Shown here: positions 25,468-34,323 of the stretch, one piece after another
Layout: the number at the start of each line of letters is the position of its first letter
Position numbering within the stretch: position 1 is the first letter of the stretch
Origin: Polynucleobacter ibericus
GTDB taxonomy: Bacteria > Pseudomonadota > Gammaproteobacteria > Burkholderiales > Burkholderiaceae
NCBI RefSeq assembly: GCF_018687955.1
Contig: NZ_CP061309.1
Coordinates: forward strand, 310,001-374,000
DNA length: 64,000 bases
Reading direction: 5' to 3'
The notes under the pieces: generated by a model
Told to the model about the DNA's origin: nothing
Seen by the model: the letters and a program-made list of their open reading frames with translations, nothing else
Database searches by the model: none
Program-made: the position numbers and the translations under genes

Positions 25468-27516
25468 TTGTCTTCTACTACGACCTCTAATAATCAAGCA
25501 TTTGGCCACCTAGGATATCGTAAAGATATCGATGGCTTACGCGCTTTAGCGGTATTGTTGGTAGTGATTTATCACGCTTTTCCTGGTTGGGCGCACGGTG
25601 GCTTTATTGGTGTCGACATCTTTTTTGTAATTTCAGGCTATTTAATTACTTCTATCATTTTAGATGGACTGCGTGACGGATCGTTTAGCCTCGTCGATTT
25701 TTACGCCAAGCGAATTATTCGAATATTCCCAGCATTGATTTTAGTGATGCTGATCTCCATTGGATTTGGCTGGCTCATTCTTTATCCTGCAGAGCTACAA
25801 CTGCTTGGAAAACATATTCTGTCTGCTGTTGGGTTTTTTTCTAACTTTACATATTTTTCTGAATCGGGCTATTTTGATAGTAGGGGTGTTGAGAAGCCAC
25901 TATTGCATTTGTGGTCACTGGCAATTGAAGAACAATTTTATTTATTATGGCCAGTGCTCCTATGGGTTGTTTATAAATTAAGAGCCCCCTTTTTGGCGGC
26001 CATACTTTTACTCATTCTGGGGTCATTTGCTTGGAATATTCATTTAGTCCATCTCAATAAGTCTGCTGCTTTTTATCTTCCTTTGGGCCGTTTCTGGGAG
26101 TTGTTATTTGGAGCTTTGTTGGCTCTCGCACTCTTGACACCTCAATCTCACTCTCGAGTAACTGCAGGCAAGTCTCTTTGGATACAAGTTTATGGTTGGT
26201 TTGGCACAAGTTCGGTGTGCAAACAGATTTACTCTATCTTAGGTTTAGCGCTTTTAGTAGTTGGCGTGATTGTGATTTATCCGCGTAGTTTGTTTCCTGG
26301 CTGGTTTGCTTTATTGCCTGTGGTTGGCGCTTCATTGATGATTTATGCCGGTGAAAACGCATGGATCAATCGTTATCTTCTATCCAATCGATTATTGGTT
26401 GGTATTGGCCTGATTAGCTACCCTTTATATTTATGGCATTGGGTCTTATTGTCCTTCGCTCAAATTTGGGGCCCCATATTTATTGAGCAACGACTAATGC
26501 TTGTCGGCGCTTCATTTGTATTTGCATGGTTAACCTACAGGTTATTAGAAAAACCTTTGCGTAATCGTCAGTCCATCAGAAAAAAGGCTGGGGTATTGCT
26601 GTTGTTGATGGGAAGTATTTTTTTCATTGGGCTCTGCTTGAGTCTCAATGGATATCCACAAAGAAACGTCAACTTACTTCCTCAGTTTGAAAATACAGCT
26701 TATGACGGTGGGGATCAAGGACAGATTGAAGAGGGGTGCGGTCTTTCGGATTCGAGCTTGAAAAATTACTTTTATGGATGCTTTCAAGATAAACGTGAGT
26801 CTGCTAAATTTGCTTTAGTTGGTGATAGCAAGGCAATGGCACTGTTTCCGGGTCTGGTAAGAAGTTCATCTCCAGGGTCAAGATGGCTCACTATTTATGG
26901 GCCTGGAGGAGATAAAGCGATTCCACCATACCTTTCTAATAGCCGTTCTGACGTGAAGCCGGTTGATGCACCATATACAGACCGAGCAATTGATCAAATT
27001 GCAAAAAACCCGAATATTAAAGACGTGGCCTTAGTCTTCTCTAGTAAGGGGGTTATGACAACGGATATTGATAGCCTTTACAAGGGGGTGCATCAAGCGC
27101 AAGCTATTAACGGCTTATTGGCAATCACTGCGAAGTTGGTTGAAAGTCAAAAGCGGGTCGTCTTAGTTGTGGATAATCCGAGCTTAGCACTTCCTCAGGA
27201 CTGTTTTCACAGAAAAGTAGGACTCGCTTGGTTTGATGCTTTTCAACGCATAGATAATCGCTGTGAAATGGCCTTGGAAAAGCACCAAAACATGACAGCG
27301 AAATATATTGAGGCTCTTAAGGCTGTTAAGCAACAATATCCTCACCAGGTGACTATTTTTGATACTACACCTATCTTATGTGATGCACAGGGCGGTGTCT
27401 GTTCTTATCAAAAATCAGGTCGCAAGATGTACTCGTATACCGATCATATATCTGACTTTGCTGCTGGAGAAGTTGGGCTTGCCCTAAACCGTCAGCTTAT
27501 AGACAGGTCAAAATAA
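25468..27516 (+). CDS. OafA/YrhL-like acyltransferase with C-terminal SGNH domain
   Basis: Residues about 15-375 are the acyltransferase-3 membrane domain: YRKDIDGLRALAVLLVVIYH at the start with the conserved Arg and His, HGGFIGVDIFFVISGYLIT, and HLWSLAIEEQFYL. After a last helix near residues 370-390 comes a periplasmic SGNH domain with GDSK (Ser454) and the closing Asp659-His660. Length 682 is right for O-antigen acetylases of this design. The start must lie after the in-frame TAA at 25459, and the only usable codon before the conserved domain is the TTG at 25468. It probably acetylates a lipopolysaccharide sugar. Confidence 0.9.
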   Translation: MSSTTTSNNQAFGHLGYRKDIDGLRALAVLLVVIYHAFPGWAHGGFIGVDIFFVISGYLITSIILDGLRDGSFSLVDFYAKRIIRIFPALILVMLISIGFGWLILYPAELQLLGKHILSAVGFFSNFTYFSESGYFDSRGVEKPLLHLWSLAIEEQFYLLWPVLLWVVYKLRAPFLAAILLLILGSFAWNIHLVHLNKSAAFYLPLGRFWELLFGALLALALLTPQSHSRVTAGKSLWIQVYGWFGTSSVCKQIYSILGLALLVVGVIVIYPRSLFPGWFALLPVVGASLMIYAGENAWINRYLLSNRLLVGIGLISYPLYLWHWVLLSFAQIWGPIFIEQRLMLVGASFVFAWLTYRLLEKPLRNRQSIRKKAGVLLLLMGSIFFIGLCLSLNGYPQRNVNLLPQFENTAYDGGDQGQIEEGCGLSDSSLKNYFYGCFQDKRESAKFALVGDSKAMALFPGLVRSSSPGSRWLTIYGPGGDKAIPPYLSNSRSDVKPVDAPYTDRAIDQIAKNPNIKDVALVFSSKGVMTTDIDSLYKGVHQAQAINGLLAITAKLVESQKRVVLVVDNPSLALPQDCFHRKVGLAWFDAFQRIDNRCEMALEKHQNMTAKYIEALKAVKQQYPHQVTIFDTTPILCDAQGGVCSYQKSGRKMYSYTDHISDFAAGEVGLALNRQLIDRSK

Positions 27517-27564
27517 TATCAATTAGCATGAAGCATAAGATCACTTCCCCGAAGAAAGATTCCG

Positions 27565-28464
27565 ATGAGAATTATTCTAGCTAGTCAATACAAGAATGAG
27601 TCCATGAGAGTAGTGGAGTGGTTGGAGTACTACCGAGATCGAGGTATTACAGATTTCATTCTGTGTGATGATCACTCGACTGATAATTCTATTGAGGTGA
27701 TTAATGGTGTAGCCGGTATCAATGTCATTCATTTCTCTTCACTATCTACCCCAACACGCTTTTCCGGATCCTCTGATACGGAGCTCTATAAATGGGACTT
27801 GGAGCACCCCCAAAATCAACATAAAAATTTCCGCAGAATGTTTGCTTATGCTTGTGAGCATTTTGATGCCGATACTGCTATTGGCTTTTTGGATATGGAT
27901 GAGTTTATTTTTACTAACGCACGTAAATCATTAGTCGAGGTGATTTCTGAAAGCATCAAGCCTTATGCCGTCATGTCTATCTGTAGTTTTGAGGTGGATT
28001 CAAGAACCTTTGAGCTAAATGGCCAAAGCTTGCTTGCCCAAACAACACGTTCTATGTCAGTGAAGAGCCGTACCCACTCCACTCGACGTACCTCTGTGAA
28101 ATCGTTCATTAATCTAGGGCACCCTCTACGTTGTTATGCTTTTACTGAGCCTGTTGAGGAAATTGGTGCGGGCATTCATACGGCTGGCTTACCCTTGAGC
28201 TCAAGACAGACCATAGGCAAGTTATTTCGTAAGCGCCTCAAGAATTGGTTTCGAGCCCTTCTAAATCTGGGTCCGCAAAGATGGTACGCACTGGAAGATG
28301 TATGGGTTCCAAAAGATCCACTAGACCGTTTTTCGCTGGATACGTTATGGTTAAGAGTAGACCCATTTAGTTTGTCATATCTTCACTATCGCACACCAAG
28401 CTATGACATGTCTATTAATAGTCCATTATTTGATTGTGATTATGATTTACAAATAAGCCGCTAG
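27565..28464 (+). CDS. Glycosyltransferase, GT92/GT2-like
   Basis: A 299-residue putative GT-A transferase. It opens with RIILASQYKNESMRVVEWLEYYRDRGI and FILCDDHSTDNS, as in the GT92 and Glyco_tranf_2_4 families. FLDMDEFIF near residue 112 gives the metal-binding acidic motif. The C-terminal half has SYLHYRTPSYDMS. No membrane helix or signal is present. It lies 48 bases behind the OafA-like gene on the same strand and is probably co-transcribed. The sugar is unknown. The gene closes the envelope-glycan part of the window. Confidence 0.72.
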   Translation: MRIILASQYKNESMRVVEWLEYYRDRGITDFILCDDHSTDNSIEVINGVAGINVIHFSSLSTPTRFSGSSDTELYKWDLEHPQNQHKNFRRMFAYACEHFDADTAIGFLDMDEFIFTNARKSLVEVISESIKPYAVMSICSFEVDSRTFELNGQSLLAQTTRSMSVKSRTHSTRRTSVKSFINLGHPLRCYAFTEPVEEIGAGIHTAGLPLSSRQTIGKLFRKRLKNWFRALLNLGPQRWYALEDVWVPKDPLDRFSLDTLWLRVDPFSLSYLHYRTPSYDMSINSPLFDCDYDLQISR

Positions 28465-28543
28465 ATTTCTTCAATTTTTATTTTAACTTCGGCAGTTTTT
28501 TGGATTTATGAATTGAAATTCACTAAAAATTAGCCTGTGGAAA

Positions 28544-29563
28544 TTAGGGTACCAAACTCAAAAATAAGTACTCAAAGAAAATGATCAGATGAACCACGCC
28601 TTGAAGTAGGGTGGTTCTACCAATGGCTAATGTGAGCGCTCCAATAAAGAAGGTGAGATACATCAACGTCATATTGAGATCGCTAATGCCTAGGCTGATT
28701 GGTAGATTAAAGTAGATTGCTATAGCAGCAATCACAGGTATTGATAATCCAATACTTGCTAAGGCGGATCCTAGTGCCAAGTTGAGACTACTTTGCAGGC
28801 GATTCGCTTTAGCAGCCCTGACTGCGGCATAAGCCTCAGGCAATAAAACCAACATCGCAATGGCGATACCCACAATCGTTTTTGGTGCGCCAGCGGATTT
28901 AACGCCGGCTTCAATTGCGGGACTCAATAACTCTGCGAGCCCTACCACCACGATGAGTGAGGCGATTAACAAGAAGACACTAATGGTAGTTTTCAGGTTG
29001 CTCGGTTTTTGCGCATGAAAGTTGATATCTGTTTTTTTATCTTGCGCCTTTGGTAGGTAGTAATCTCTGTGACTGACTGTTTGAAAAAATAAGAAAGCGG
29101 CATAGAGGGTAAATGAGGCAATACCTGCAAAGGCCAGCTGGCTCTTGGTGAAGTCTGGCCCTGGAGTGCTAATAGTAACTGTTGGCATTACCAAAATAAA
29201 GGTTGCAAGCGCTGTCAATACGGCTAAAGCTGAATTAGTGCCTTCATTACGAAAGCTCATCTCATGGTGATGCAGGCCGCCAATAAAAATACATAGACCA
29301 ATGACGCCATTGATCACAATCATGACAGTTGCAAACACGGCATCACGGGCAATAAACTCTGAGCCATCATGTCCCGATAGCATCATGGAGATAATTAAAG
29401 AAACTTCGATAATCGTGACGCTAATCGCGAGTACTAATGCGCCATAAGGCTCACCAGTTTTATGGGCAATGACTTCGGCGTGATGCACAGCAGATAAAAC
29501 AACCCCTATCAAAGTAACGGCCATTAAGATAATGAACCAGGTTTGACTGAGTAGTGTTGCCAT
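28544..29563 (-). CDS. Calcium/cation:proton antiporter (ChaA/CAX family)
   Basis: Inner-membrane antiporter of 339 residues with about eleven helices. Two inverted family repeats are visible: GEPYGALVLAISVTIIEVSLI near residue 37 and LVLLPEAYAAVRAAKANRLQ followed by SLNLALGSALASIGLSIP near residue 240. Each contains the ion-coordinating Glu (IIEVSL and LLPEAY). A histidine and charge-rich linker near 165-190 separates the two halves. The family exchanges Ca2+ or Na+/K+ for protons and helps pH and cation tolerance. It is a single gene facing the cbiX gene head to head across 80 bases. Ion preference cannot be told by eye. Confidence 0.88.
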   Translation of the reverse strand: MATLLSQTWFIILMAVTLIGVVLSAVHHAEVIAHKTGEPYGALVLAISVTIIEVSLIISMMLSGHDGSEFIARDAVFATVMIVINGVIGLCIFIGGLHHHEMSFRNEGTNSALAVLTALATFILVMPTVTISTPGPDFTKSQLAFAGIASFTLYAAFLFFQTVSHRDYYLPKAQDKKTDINFHAQKPSNLKTTISVFLLIASLIVVVGLAELLSPAIEAGVKSAGAPKTIVGIAIAMLVLLPEAYAAVRAAKANRLQSSLNLALGSALASIGLSIPVIAAIAIYFNLPISLGISDLNMTLMYLTFFIGALTLAIGRTTLLQGVVHLIIFFEYLFLSLVP

Positions 29564-29643
29564 GAGTGCGCCCGAAAGAGATTAAGGTTAAGCTTGTAGA
29601 AATTACGAAAAATACAATTTATTCTGAGAGTGTATAGCCATCT

Positions 29644-30006
29644 ATGAAAGCCATTATCTTATTCGGGCACGGAGCGCGCGATAGTCGCTGGCGTGAGCCT
29701 TTTGACCGTCTGGCCGCCTTATGGCAAGCGCAATATCCGGCTACGCCGGTTGAACTGGCTTTTCTAGAGATGATGCAGCCCTCTCTAGAAGAGGCAGTTG
29801 CTGCACTCGTTGCCAAAGGGGCAACTGAAGTAGCGGTGGTGCCAGTCTTTTTTGGACAGGGCGGGCACCTCAGAAATGACTTCCCCGTTTTACTGGAAGA
29901 GTGTCGAGGCAAATTCCCCAACATCCAATTAAGCGCTACGCCTGCCGTTGGGGAGGATGCGGCTGTCTTGCAAGCTATTATCGATTTCGGAGCTAGAGCT
30001 CTCTAA
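29644..30006 (+). CDS. cbiX: Sirohydrochlorin chelatase, short CbiX/SirB type
   Basis: Inserts iron or cobalt into sirohydrochlorin. At 120 residues it is the single-domain form (CbiX-S). The metal-binding histidines are His9 in LFGHGARDSRW and the His in GQGGHLRND near residue 80. It overlaps the end of the convergent cobA gene by 78 bases, so the two 3' ends are read from both strands. With cobA making precorrin-2 and cysI needing siroheme, its job here is most likely the last siroheme step. A separate precorrin-2 dehydrogenase is not in the window. Confidence 0.85.
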   Translation: MKAIILFGHGARDSRWREPFDRLAALWQAQYPATPVELAFLEMMQPSLEEAVAALVAKGATEVAVVPVFFGQGGHLRNDFPVLLEECRGKFPNIQLSATPAVGEDAAVLQAIIDFGARAL

Positions 30007-30786
30007 ATTTGGATTTGTCTGGGTTGTATCTCTGAGCGCTTCACCAATCATGATGAGTGCGGGTGAGCTGCTATCAAACCATTGATCTGCTTTGCCGGCT
30101 GCTAATTCTTGCAAGGTACTTGTCCATAAGCGCTCACGAGGAGTGCTGACAGCTTCCAAGATTTGTACAGGGGTATTGCTGTGTTGATTAGGGCTTTGCG
30201 CAATCAATTGCTGTGCGATACGAGCAGCATCTTTACGGCCCATGTAGTAAACCAAAGTATCGGCCGAAGGATTGGGTATAGGCTGTCCTGGAGCGACATT
30301 CTCTGTGCCTTGCGCCAAAGTAACAAAAGCAACGCTTCTTGAAACACCACGAAGCGTCAGTGATTGCTGAATACTGGCAGCACCAGCAAGCGCCGCGGTA
30401 ATGCCGGGTACTATCTCTACTTCAATTCCAGCTGCTTTTAAGGCTTGAATCTCTTCATCAGCGCGACCAAAGAGCATGGGGTCACCACCTTTAAGACGCA
30501 CAATCAAAGGATACTTTTGCGCAGCATCCACGAGACGTTTATTAATAAACTGTTGTGCAGACGAGAGCTTGCCACAACGTTTTCCTACTTCTACCAAAAT
30601 CGCTTGTGGACATAGTGTCAACATTTCCGAATCCACTAAAGCATCATAAAAAACAATGTCAGCTTGCACTAGTAGTTTGGCGCCACGCACAGTGATGAGA
30701 TCAATCGCGCCCGGACCAGCACCCACTAAATACACTTTACCAAGTGCTTGGTTGGCAAAGTCCTGATTGGTAGATGCTTTAGTCAT
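29929..30786 (-). CDS. cobA: Uroporphyrinogen-III C-methyltransferase (SUMT)
   Basis: Methylates uroporphyrinogen III twice with SAM to give precorrin-2 for siroheme. Signatures are GKVYLVGAGPGAIDLITVRG (about residues 16-35), VRLKGGDPMLFGRADEE near 96, and VPGITAALAGAA near 126, all standard for SUMT. Length 285 has no CysG dehydrogenase/ferrochelatase part. It is behind the DUF934 and cysI genes on the same strand with 33 bases between, so this looks like one sulfite-reduction operon. The last 78 bases overlap cbiX on the other strand. The C-terminal 26 or so residues are low-conservation and Ser/Asn-rich. Confidence 0.92.
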   Translation of the reverse strand: MTKASTNQDFANQALGKVYLVGAGPGAIDLITVRGAKLLVQADIVFYDALVDSEMLTLCPQAILVEVGKRCGKLSSAQQFINKRLVDAAQKYPLIVRLKGGDPMLFGRADEEIQALKAAGIEVEIVPGITAALAGAASIQQSLTLRGVSRSVAFVTLAQGTENVAPGQPIPNPSADTLVYYMGRKDAARIAQQLIAQSPNQHSNTPVQILEAVSTPRERLWTSTLQELAAGKADQWFDSSSPALIMIGEALRDTTQTNPNLESSSSEIDNSLQDSRILPNGRRSA

Positions 30787-30819
30787 GTTGATGAGTATCA
30801 GTTTGGCAGACGCACTGCG

Positions 30820-31395
30820 TTAAGCGCTTAATGTTGCCCGTTTATCACGCCAGCTATTCTGAGTAGTGAAGGTAAACAAATCAAATTGCTTTAAGGCGAC
30901 ATCTAATTGTTGATCTGGGCGTAATGCAAAGCTATCAAAGCCAACGCGAGCGCCCTGAAGAAGTTGATCAATTAACACATCACCAATGGCGCGAATTTCC
31001 CCTTGCCATTGGAAGCGATCTCGTAATAAAGCTGCCGTACTAAAGCTACGACCATCTCTAAAAATGGGAAAGTGAGCAGCTACTAATGGCCATACTTCTT
31101 TGCCAGCCTCAATGACATCAACGTGCCTGAGGATATCGTCATCAGTCGCAAACCAGACCCCAATTTGACCTGCCTTGGCTTTACTCTGAATATCTACTTC
31201 ATGATGATGGGCAATCCACCATGCAAATGGAACCAATACTTTATGGGCGCCATGATCAAGATCTGGGGACTCAAAATGCGCACCTTCATCTTGGCTATCA
31301 CTCCAAACTTGCCATTCATTTGGAGTTAGTACAGGTTTTCCATCTTTAGGAAAATGCAAAATTTCTGGATGGGAAGCGAGATTGATTTGACTCAT
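30820..31395 (-). CDS. DUF934 protein of sulfite-reduction operon
   Basis: A 191-residue protein of the DUF934 family, which is regularly found directly after cysI in beta- and gammaproteobacteria and is often listed as a putative oxidoreductase. Visible family stretches are TPNEWQVWSD (about 22-31), VPFAWWIAHH, GQIGVWFATDDDI, FPIFRDGRSFSTAALLRDRF and GEIRAIGDVLIDQL. There are no cysteine clusters or membrane segments. The start codon is in an ATGA overlap with the end of cysI. Its biochemical role is not established; an accessory part in sulfite or sulfate assimilation is inferred from the constant neighbourhood. Confidence 0.88.
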   Translation of the reverse strand: MSQINLASHPEILHFPKDGKPVLTPNEWQVWSDSQDEGAHFESPDLDHGAHKVLVPFAWWIAHHHEVDIQSKAKAGQIGVWFATDDDILRHVDVIEAGKEVWPLVAAHFPIFRDGRSFSTAALLRDRFQWQGEIRAIGDVLIDQLLQGARVGFDSFALRPDQQLDVALKQFDLFTFTTQNSWRDKRATLSA

Positions 31396-33107
31396 GATGC
31401 ATTTCCGACAGCAGCTTTATCTTCTACTTTTTCTTTTTTCTTGGCATTCTTATAAGCAGACTCTTTAAACGGTGCAACACCTAGACGGCGATACGCTTCA
31501 ATAAAAGACTCATCGCTCGTACGATGCTCAATATAGGTGTTGATGACATTGGTAATCACATCTGGAATCTCATCAGCATAGAAGGAAGGGCCGATGACTT
31601 TGCCAATAGCAGCATCATTACCTTGTTCGCCGCCTAAAGTAATTTGATACCACTCCTCACCATCTTTATCGACACCTAAAACGCCAATATTGCCAACGTG
31701 ATGATGACCGCAAGAGTTAATGCAGCCAGAAATGTTCAGGCTGATATCCCCTAAATCAAATAAGTAGTCCAGATCATCAAACCGTTCCTGAATTGCTTTA
31801 GCAATCGGCAAAGACTTGGCATTCGCTAGGGAGCAGAAATCGCCACCAGGGCAAGCAATGATGTCTGTGAGCAAGCCAATGTTTGGTAATGCTACTTTTT
31901 GCTTTTTCGCTTCTTGCCAGAGTTCATATAACTTGGATTGCTCAACATCGGCGAGTACTAAGTTTTGTTCATGAGTAGCACGTAATTCACCAAAGCTATA
32001 TTGATCTGCTAAATCTGCAATCGCCAACATTTGAGCAGTAGTTGCGTCACCGGGGGCGACTGTGCCATGTGGCTTGAGAGACAAGATCACGCTGGCGTAA
32101 CCCGCAACTTGATGAGCTTTGACGTTGCGCTCCAACCAGCGGGTAAAGGCTGCTTTCTCAGTATCGGTAGCAAGGTCAATGACTTGCTCAATTGTTAAGG
32201 CGGATAAGTTTTTGTAAGCAGGCTTAGTGAAGTGCTTAGCGACACGATCCCATTCTGCTTGCGTGAAGTTGTCATCACCATTTTTGATATGTAGCCATTC
32301 ACCTTCAACTTGGCGACCGAACTCTTCTGGACCTAAGGCTTTGACTAATATCTTGATGCGTGCCTTATAGAGGTTGTCTCTTCTACCAAAGCGGTTATAT
32401 ACACGCAATAAGGCAGTCAAATAGCTTGGTAATGCATTCCACGAAAGGTCGTTCTTGATGAGTGAGCCTAGAATAGGTGTACGTCCCATGCCACCGCCTG
32501 CATAGACATCCGCTATGAGTTCACCTTGTGCATTCTTCTTCAGCTCAATACCAACGTCATGGCAAAGCAATACAGTGCGATCTTCTTTGGCGCCATTGAC
32601 TGCAAACTTAAACTTGCGTGGTAAGTGGGCAAATTCAGGATGTAGTGTTGACCACTGACGTAAGAGTTCGCAAACTGGACGTGGATCAACATACTCATCA
32701 GCAGCCACTCCTGCAAAAGCATCGCTCGTAATATTACGGATGCAGTTGCCTGATGTTTGGATAGCGTGCATTTCTACTTTAGCTAGTTCAGCCAAAATAT
32801 CGGGAGTGTCTTCGAGTGTGACCCAGTTGTATTGGATATTTTGTCGCGTCGTGAAGTGACCATAACCGCGATCATATTGTTCAGAAATCAATGCCATGGT
32901 GCGCAATTGCTGAGCGCTAAATAGGCCATAAGGAATAGCAACGCGCAACATGTAGGCGTGACGTTGGTGATACAGACCATTCTGAAGGCGAAGAGGGCGG
33001 AATTCTTCTTCGGCCAGAGTACCATTCAGGCGTCTGGCTACTTGATCCCTAAATTGGGCAACCCTTTGATCTACAAGGGTTTGGTCGATAGAGTCGTATT
33101 TATACAT
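31392..33107 (-). CDS. cysI: Assimilatory sulfite reductase hemoprotein (CysI; nitrite/sulfite reductase)
   Basis: Reduces sulfite to sulfide with six electrons using siroheme and a [4Fe-4S] cluster. The cluster cysteines are visible as a Cys-x5-Cys in ACPGGDFCSLA and a Cys-x3-Cys in SGCINSCGHHHVG (about residues 425-490). The two repeat halves with RHAYMLRVAIPYG and GHFTTRQNIQYNW are as in CysI/NirA. Length 571 is normal. No NADPH flavoprotein gene (cysJ) is adjacent, so electrons probably come from ferredoxin or another carrier, which is inference. It leads the operon cysI-DUF934-cobA. The 166 bases ahead of it are shared with the divergent higBA promoter. Confidence 0.92.
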   Translation of the reverse strand: MYKYDSIDQTLVDQRVAQFRDQVARRLNGTLAEEEFRPLRLQNGLYHQRHAYMLRVAIPYGLFSAQQLRTMALISEQYDRGYGHFTTRQNIQYNWVTLEDTPDILAELAKVEMHAIQTSGNCIRNITSDAFAGVAADEYVDPRPVCELLRQWSTLHPEFAHLPRKFKFAVNGAKEDRTVLLCHDVGIELKKNAQGELIADVYAGGGMGRTPILGSLIKNDLSWNALPSYLTALLRVYNRFGRRDNLYKARIKILVKALGPEEFGRQVEGEWLHIKNGDDNFTQAEWDRVAKHFTKPAYKNLSALTIEQVIDLATDTEKAAFTRWLERNVKAHQVAGYASVILSLKPHGTVAPGDATTAQMLAIADLADQYSFGELRATHEQNLVLADVEQSKLYELWQEAKKQKVALPNIGLLTDIIACPGGDFCSLANAKSLPIAKAIQERFDDLDYLFDLGDISLNISGCINSCGHHHVGNIGVLGVDKDGEEWYQITLGGEQGNDAAIGKVIGPSFYADEIPDVITNVINTYIEHRTSDESFIEAYRRLGVAPFKESAYKNAKKKEKVEDKAAVGNAS

Positions 33108-33230
33108 AGCAATGGATTGTCATGTATTTTCAATATTCCTTCAAATACTCAAAAATCGATTCTATATATCTAAATTCATATAAAAGGCCTTTATCTATTT
33201 AATTTATGAAAACTCTATGAAAAATGATAA

Positions 33231-33265
33231 ATATTCCATTGTACAGATTCTGTTATATGGAATAT
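33231..33265. promoter_or_regulatory. Inverted repeat, probable HigBA operator
   Basis: ATATTCCAT (33231-33239) and ATGGAATAT (33257-33265) form a perfect nine-base inverted repeat with a 17-base spacer. It ends eight bases before the higB start. HigA antitoxins bind such palindromes to repress their own promoter, so an autoregulatory site is likely. It may also influence the divergent cysI promoter. Confidence 0.6.
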
Positions 33266-33273
33266 CATGAGCT

Positions 33274-33552
33274 ATGATCCGCTCATTTTCTTGTGCACTT
33301 ACTAGAGATTTATTTGAAAGCAGGGCTACAAGAAGGTCTGTAAACATAGAAAGGGTGGCGCGACGCAAGTTGTTGCAAATACATGGAGCTGTTAATTTGT
33401 TAGATTTGAGAGTGCCGCCAGGGAATTTGCTGGAGGCCTTAATAGGAAATCGCAAAGGACAACATAGCATTCGAATTAATAGTCAGTGGAGAGTTTGCTT
33501 TATTTGGCGAGAAGATGGCGCGTATGGCGTAGAAATTGTGGATTACCACTAA
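33274..33552 (+). CDS. higB: HigB-type toxin (RelE-like mRNA interferase)
   Basis: A 92-residue basic protein of the RelE/ParE-like plasmid-maintenance killer family, expected to cleave mRNA on the ribosome. Typical features are the N-terminal MIRSF...FESRATRR, the RKLLQIHGAVNLLDLRVPPGN stretch (about residues 31-51) and the C-terminal strand SIRINSQWRVCFIWREDGAYGVEIVDYH, including the SQWR and DYH catalytic-surface motif. The toxin precedes its antitoxin, the order usual for HigBA. The gap to higA is ten bases. An inverted repeat just upstream is the probable operator. Confidence 0.92.
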   Translation: MIRSFSCALTRDLFESRATRRSVNIERVARRKLLQIHGAVNLLDLRVPPGNLLEALIGNRKGQHSIRINSQWRVCFIWREDGAYGVEIVDYH

Positions 33553-33562
33553 GGATATGACG

Positions 33563-33865
33563 ATGACAAAATTACTTGATGAAATTCATCCCGGTGAAAT
33601 ATTGTTAGAAGACTTTATGAAGCCAATGGGTATTACAGCGCGACAGCTCGCCGCCGATATCGATGTCTCACCAAGTCGCATTAGTGAGATTGTGAATGGT
33701 GCTCGCCCTATTACTGCCGATACTGCCTTGCGTCTTGGCCTCTTCTTTTCAATGGAGCCTAGATTTTGGTTAAATCTGCAATCAGAATATGACATGCGGA
33801 TTGCAAAAAGGACTCTACAGAAGGAAATGGAATCTAGAATTCGAGTCTTTAAGATGGCTGCATAA
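33563..33865 (+). CDS. higA: HigA-type antitoxin, XRE-family HTH
   Basis: DNA-binding antitoxin that neutralises HigB and represses the operon. The HTH runs through TARQLAADIDVSPSRISEIVNGARPITADTA (about residues 19-49 from the chosen start), the typical HigA/VapI pattern. The EPRFWLNLQSEYDM stretch is the conserved following helix. ATG codons at 33557 and 33563 are both in frame. The second has an AAGG at 33551-33554 at a proper distance and is preferred, giving about 100 residues. A strong terminator follows. Confidence 0.92.
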   Translation: MTKLLDEIHPGEILLEDFMKPMGITARQLAADIDVSPSRISEIVNGARPITADTALRLGLFFSMEPRFWLNLQSEYDMRIAKRTLQKEMESRIRVFKMAA

Positions 33866-33883
33866 TTGTTAGACTCACAAATT

Positions 33884-33911
33884 AAAAAGCCCCGATACTT
33901 CGGGGCTTTTT
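33884..33911. terminator. Rho-independent terminator after higBA
   Basis: Eleven-base perfect stem AAAAAGCCCCG (33884-33894) and CGGGGCTTTTT (33901-33911) with a six-base loop. The symmetrical A and T tracts allow it to stop transcription from both the toxin-antitoxin operon and the convergent small membrane-protein genes. Confidence 0.95.
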
Positions 33912-33947
33912 AATTAGGCAGGACTATTGAAAGGGTGGGCTTAGTTC

Positions 33948-34319
33948 CTACAGTCTAAATTCTCGATAGTGCCTGTAGAGATTGGCGATAGAGGCAAAGC
34001 CAAGGACCACGATGAGTACTGAAAATAAGTATTCGATAGTGAGGTAAGTGAAGATGCCCATCTGAATCAAGATAGCTGCACCAATAAAGGCAGCAATAGA
34101 ACCAAAGGCTACGTATTTGAAATTGGGGATAAAGGCGCCCAAGGTAATTGCCACAAAAATAAGATATAGCTCAGACACCAATTGATCGGCAGTGACAAAG
34201 ATGCTATTGGTAAGTTCTGGGTTGGTCAATTTGCCCAAAACAGCAATCACTAGAATACTTCCCAAGATGGCAAAGTTCAGTTTTGCCTTAATCAGAATCG
34301 TTTTTAGTTGATCGCCCAT
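33948..34319 (-). CDS. Small polytopic membrane protein, unknown function
   Basis: A 123-residue protein with four hydrophobic segments (about residues 14-28, 45-62, 66-84 and 88-108) and a short basic C-terminus (YRHYREFRL). I do not recognise a family. It lies five bases behind another small membrane protein on the same strand, so the two are probably made together and may work as a pair. No catalytic or metal motif is visible. Confidence 0.65.
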   Translation of the reverse strand: MGDQLKTILIKAKLNFAILGSILVIAVLGKLTNPELTNSIFVTADQLVSELYLIFVAITLGAFIPNFKYVAFGSIAAFIGAAILIQMGIFTYLTIEYLFSVLIVVLGFASIANLYRHYREFRL

Positions 34320-34323
34320 AGTC

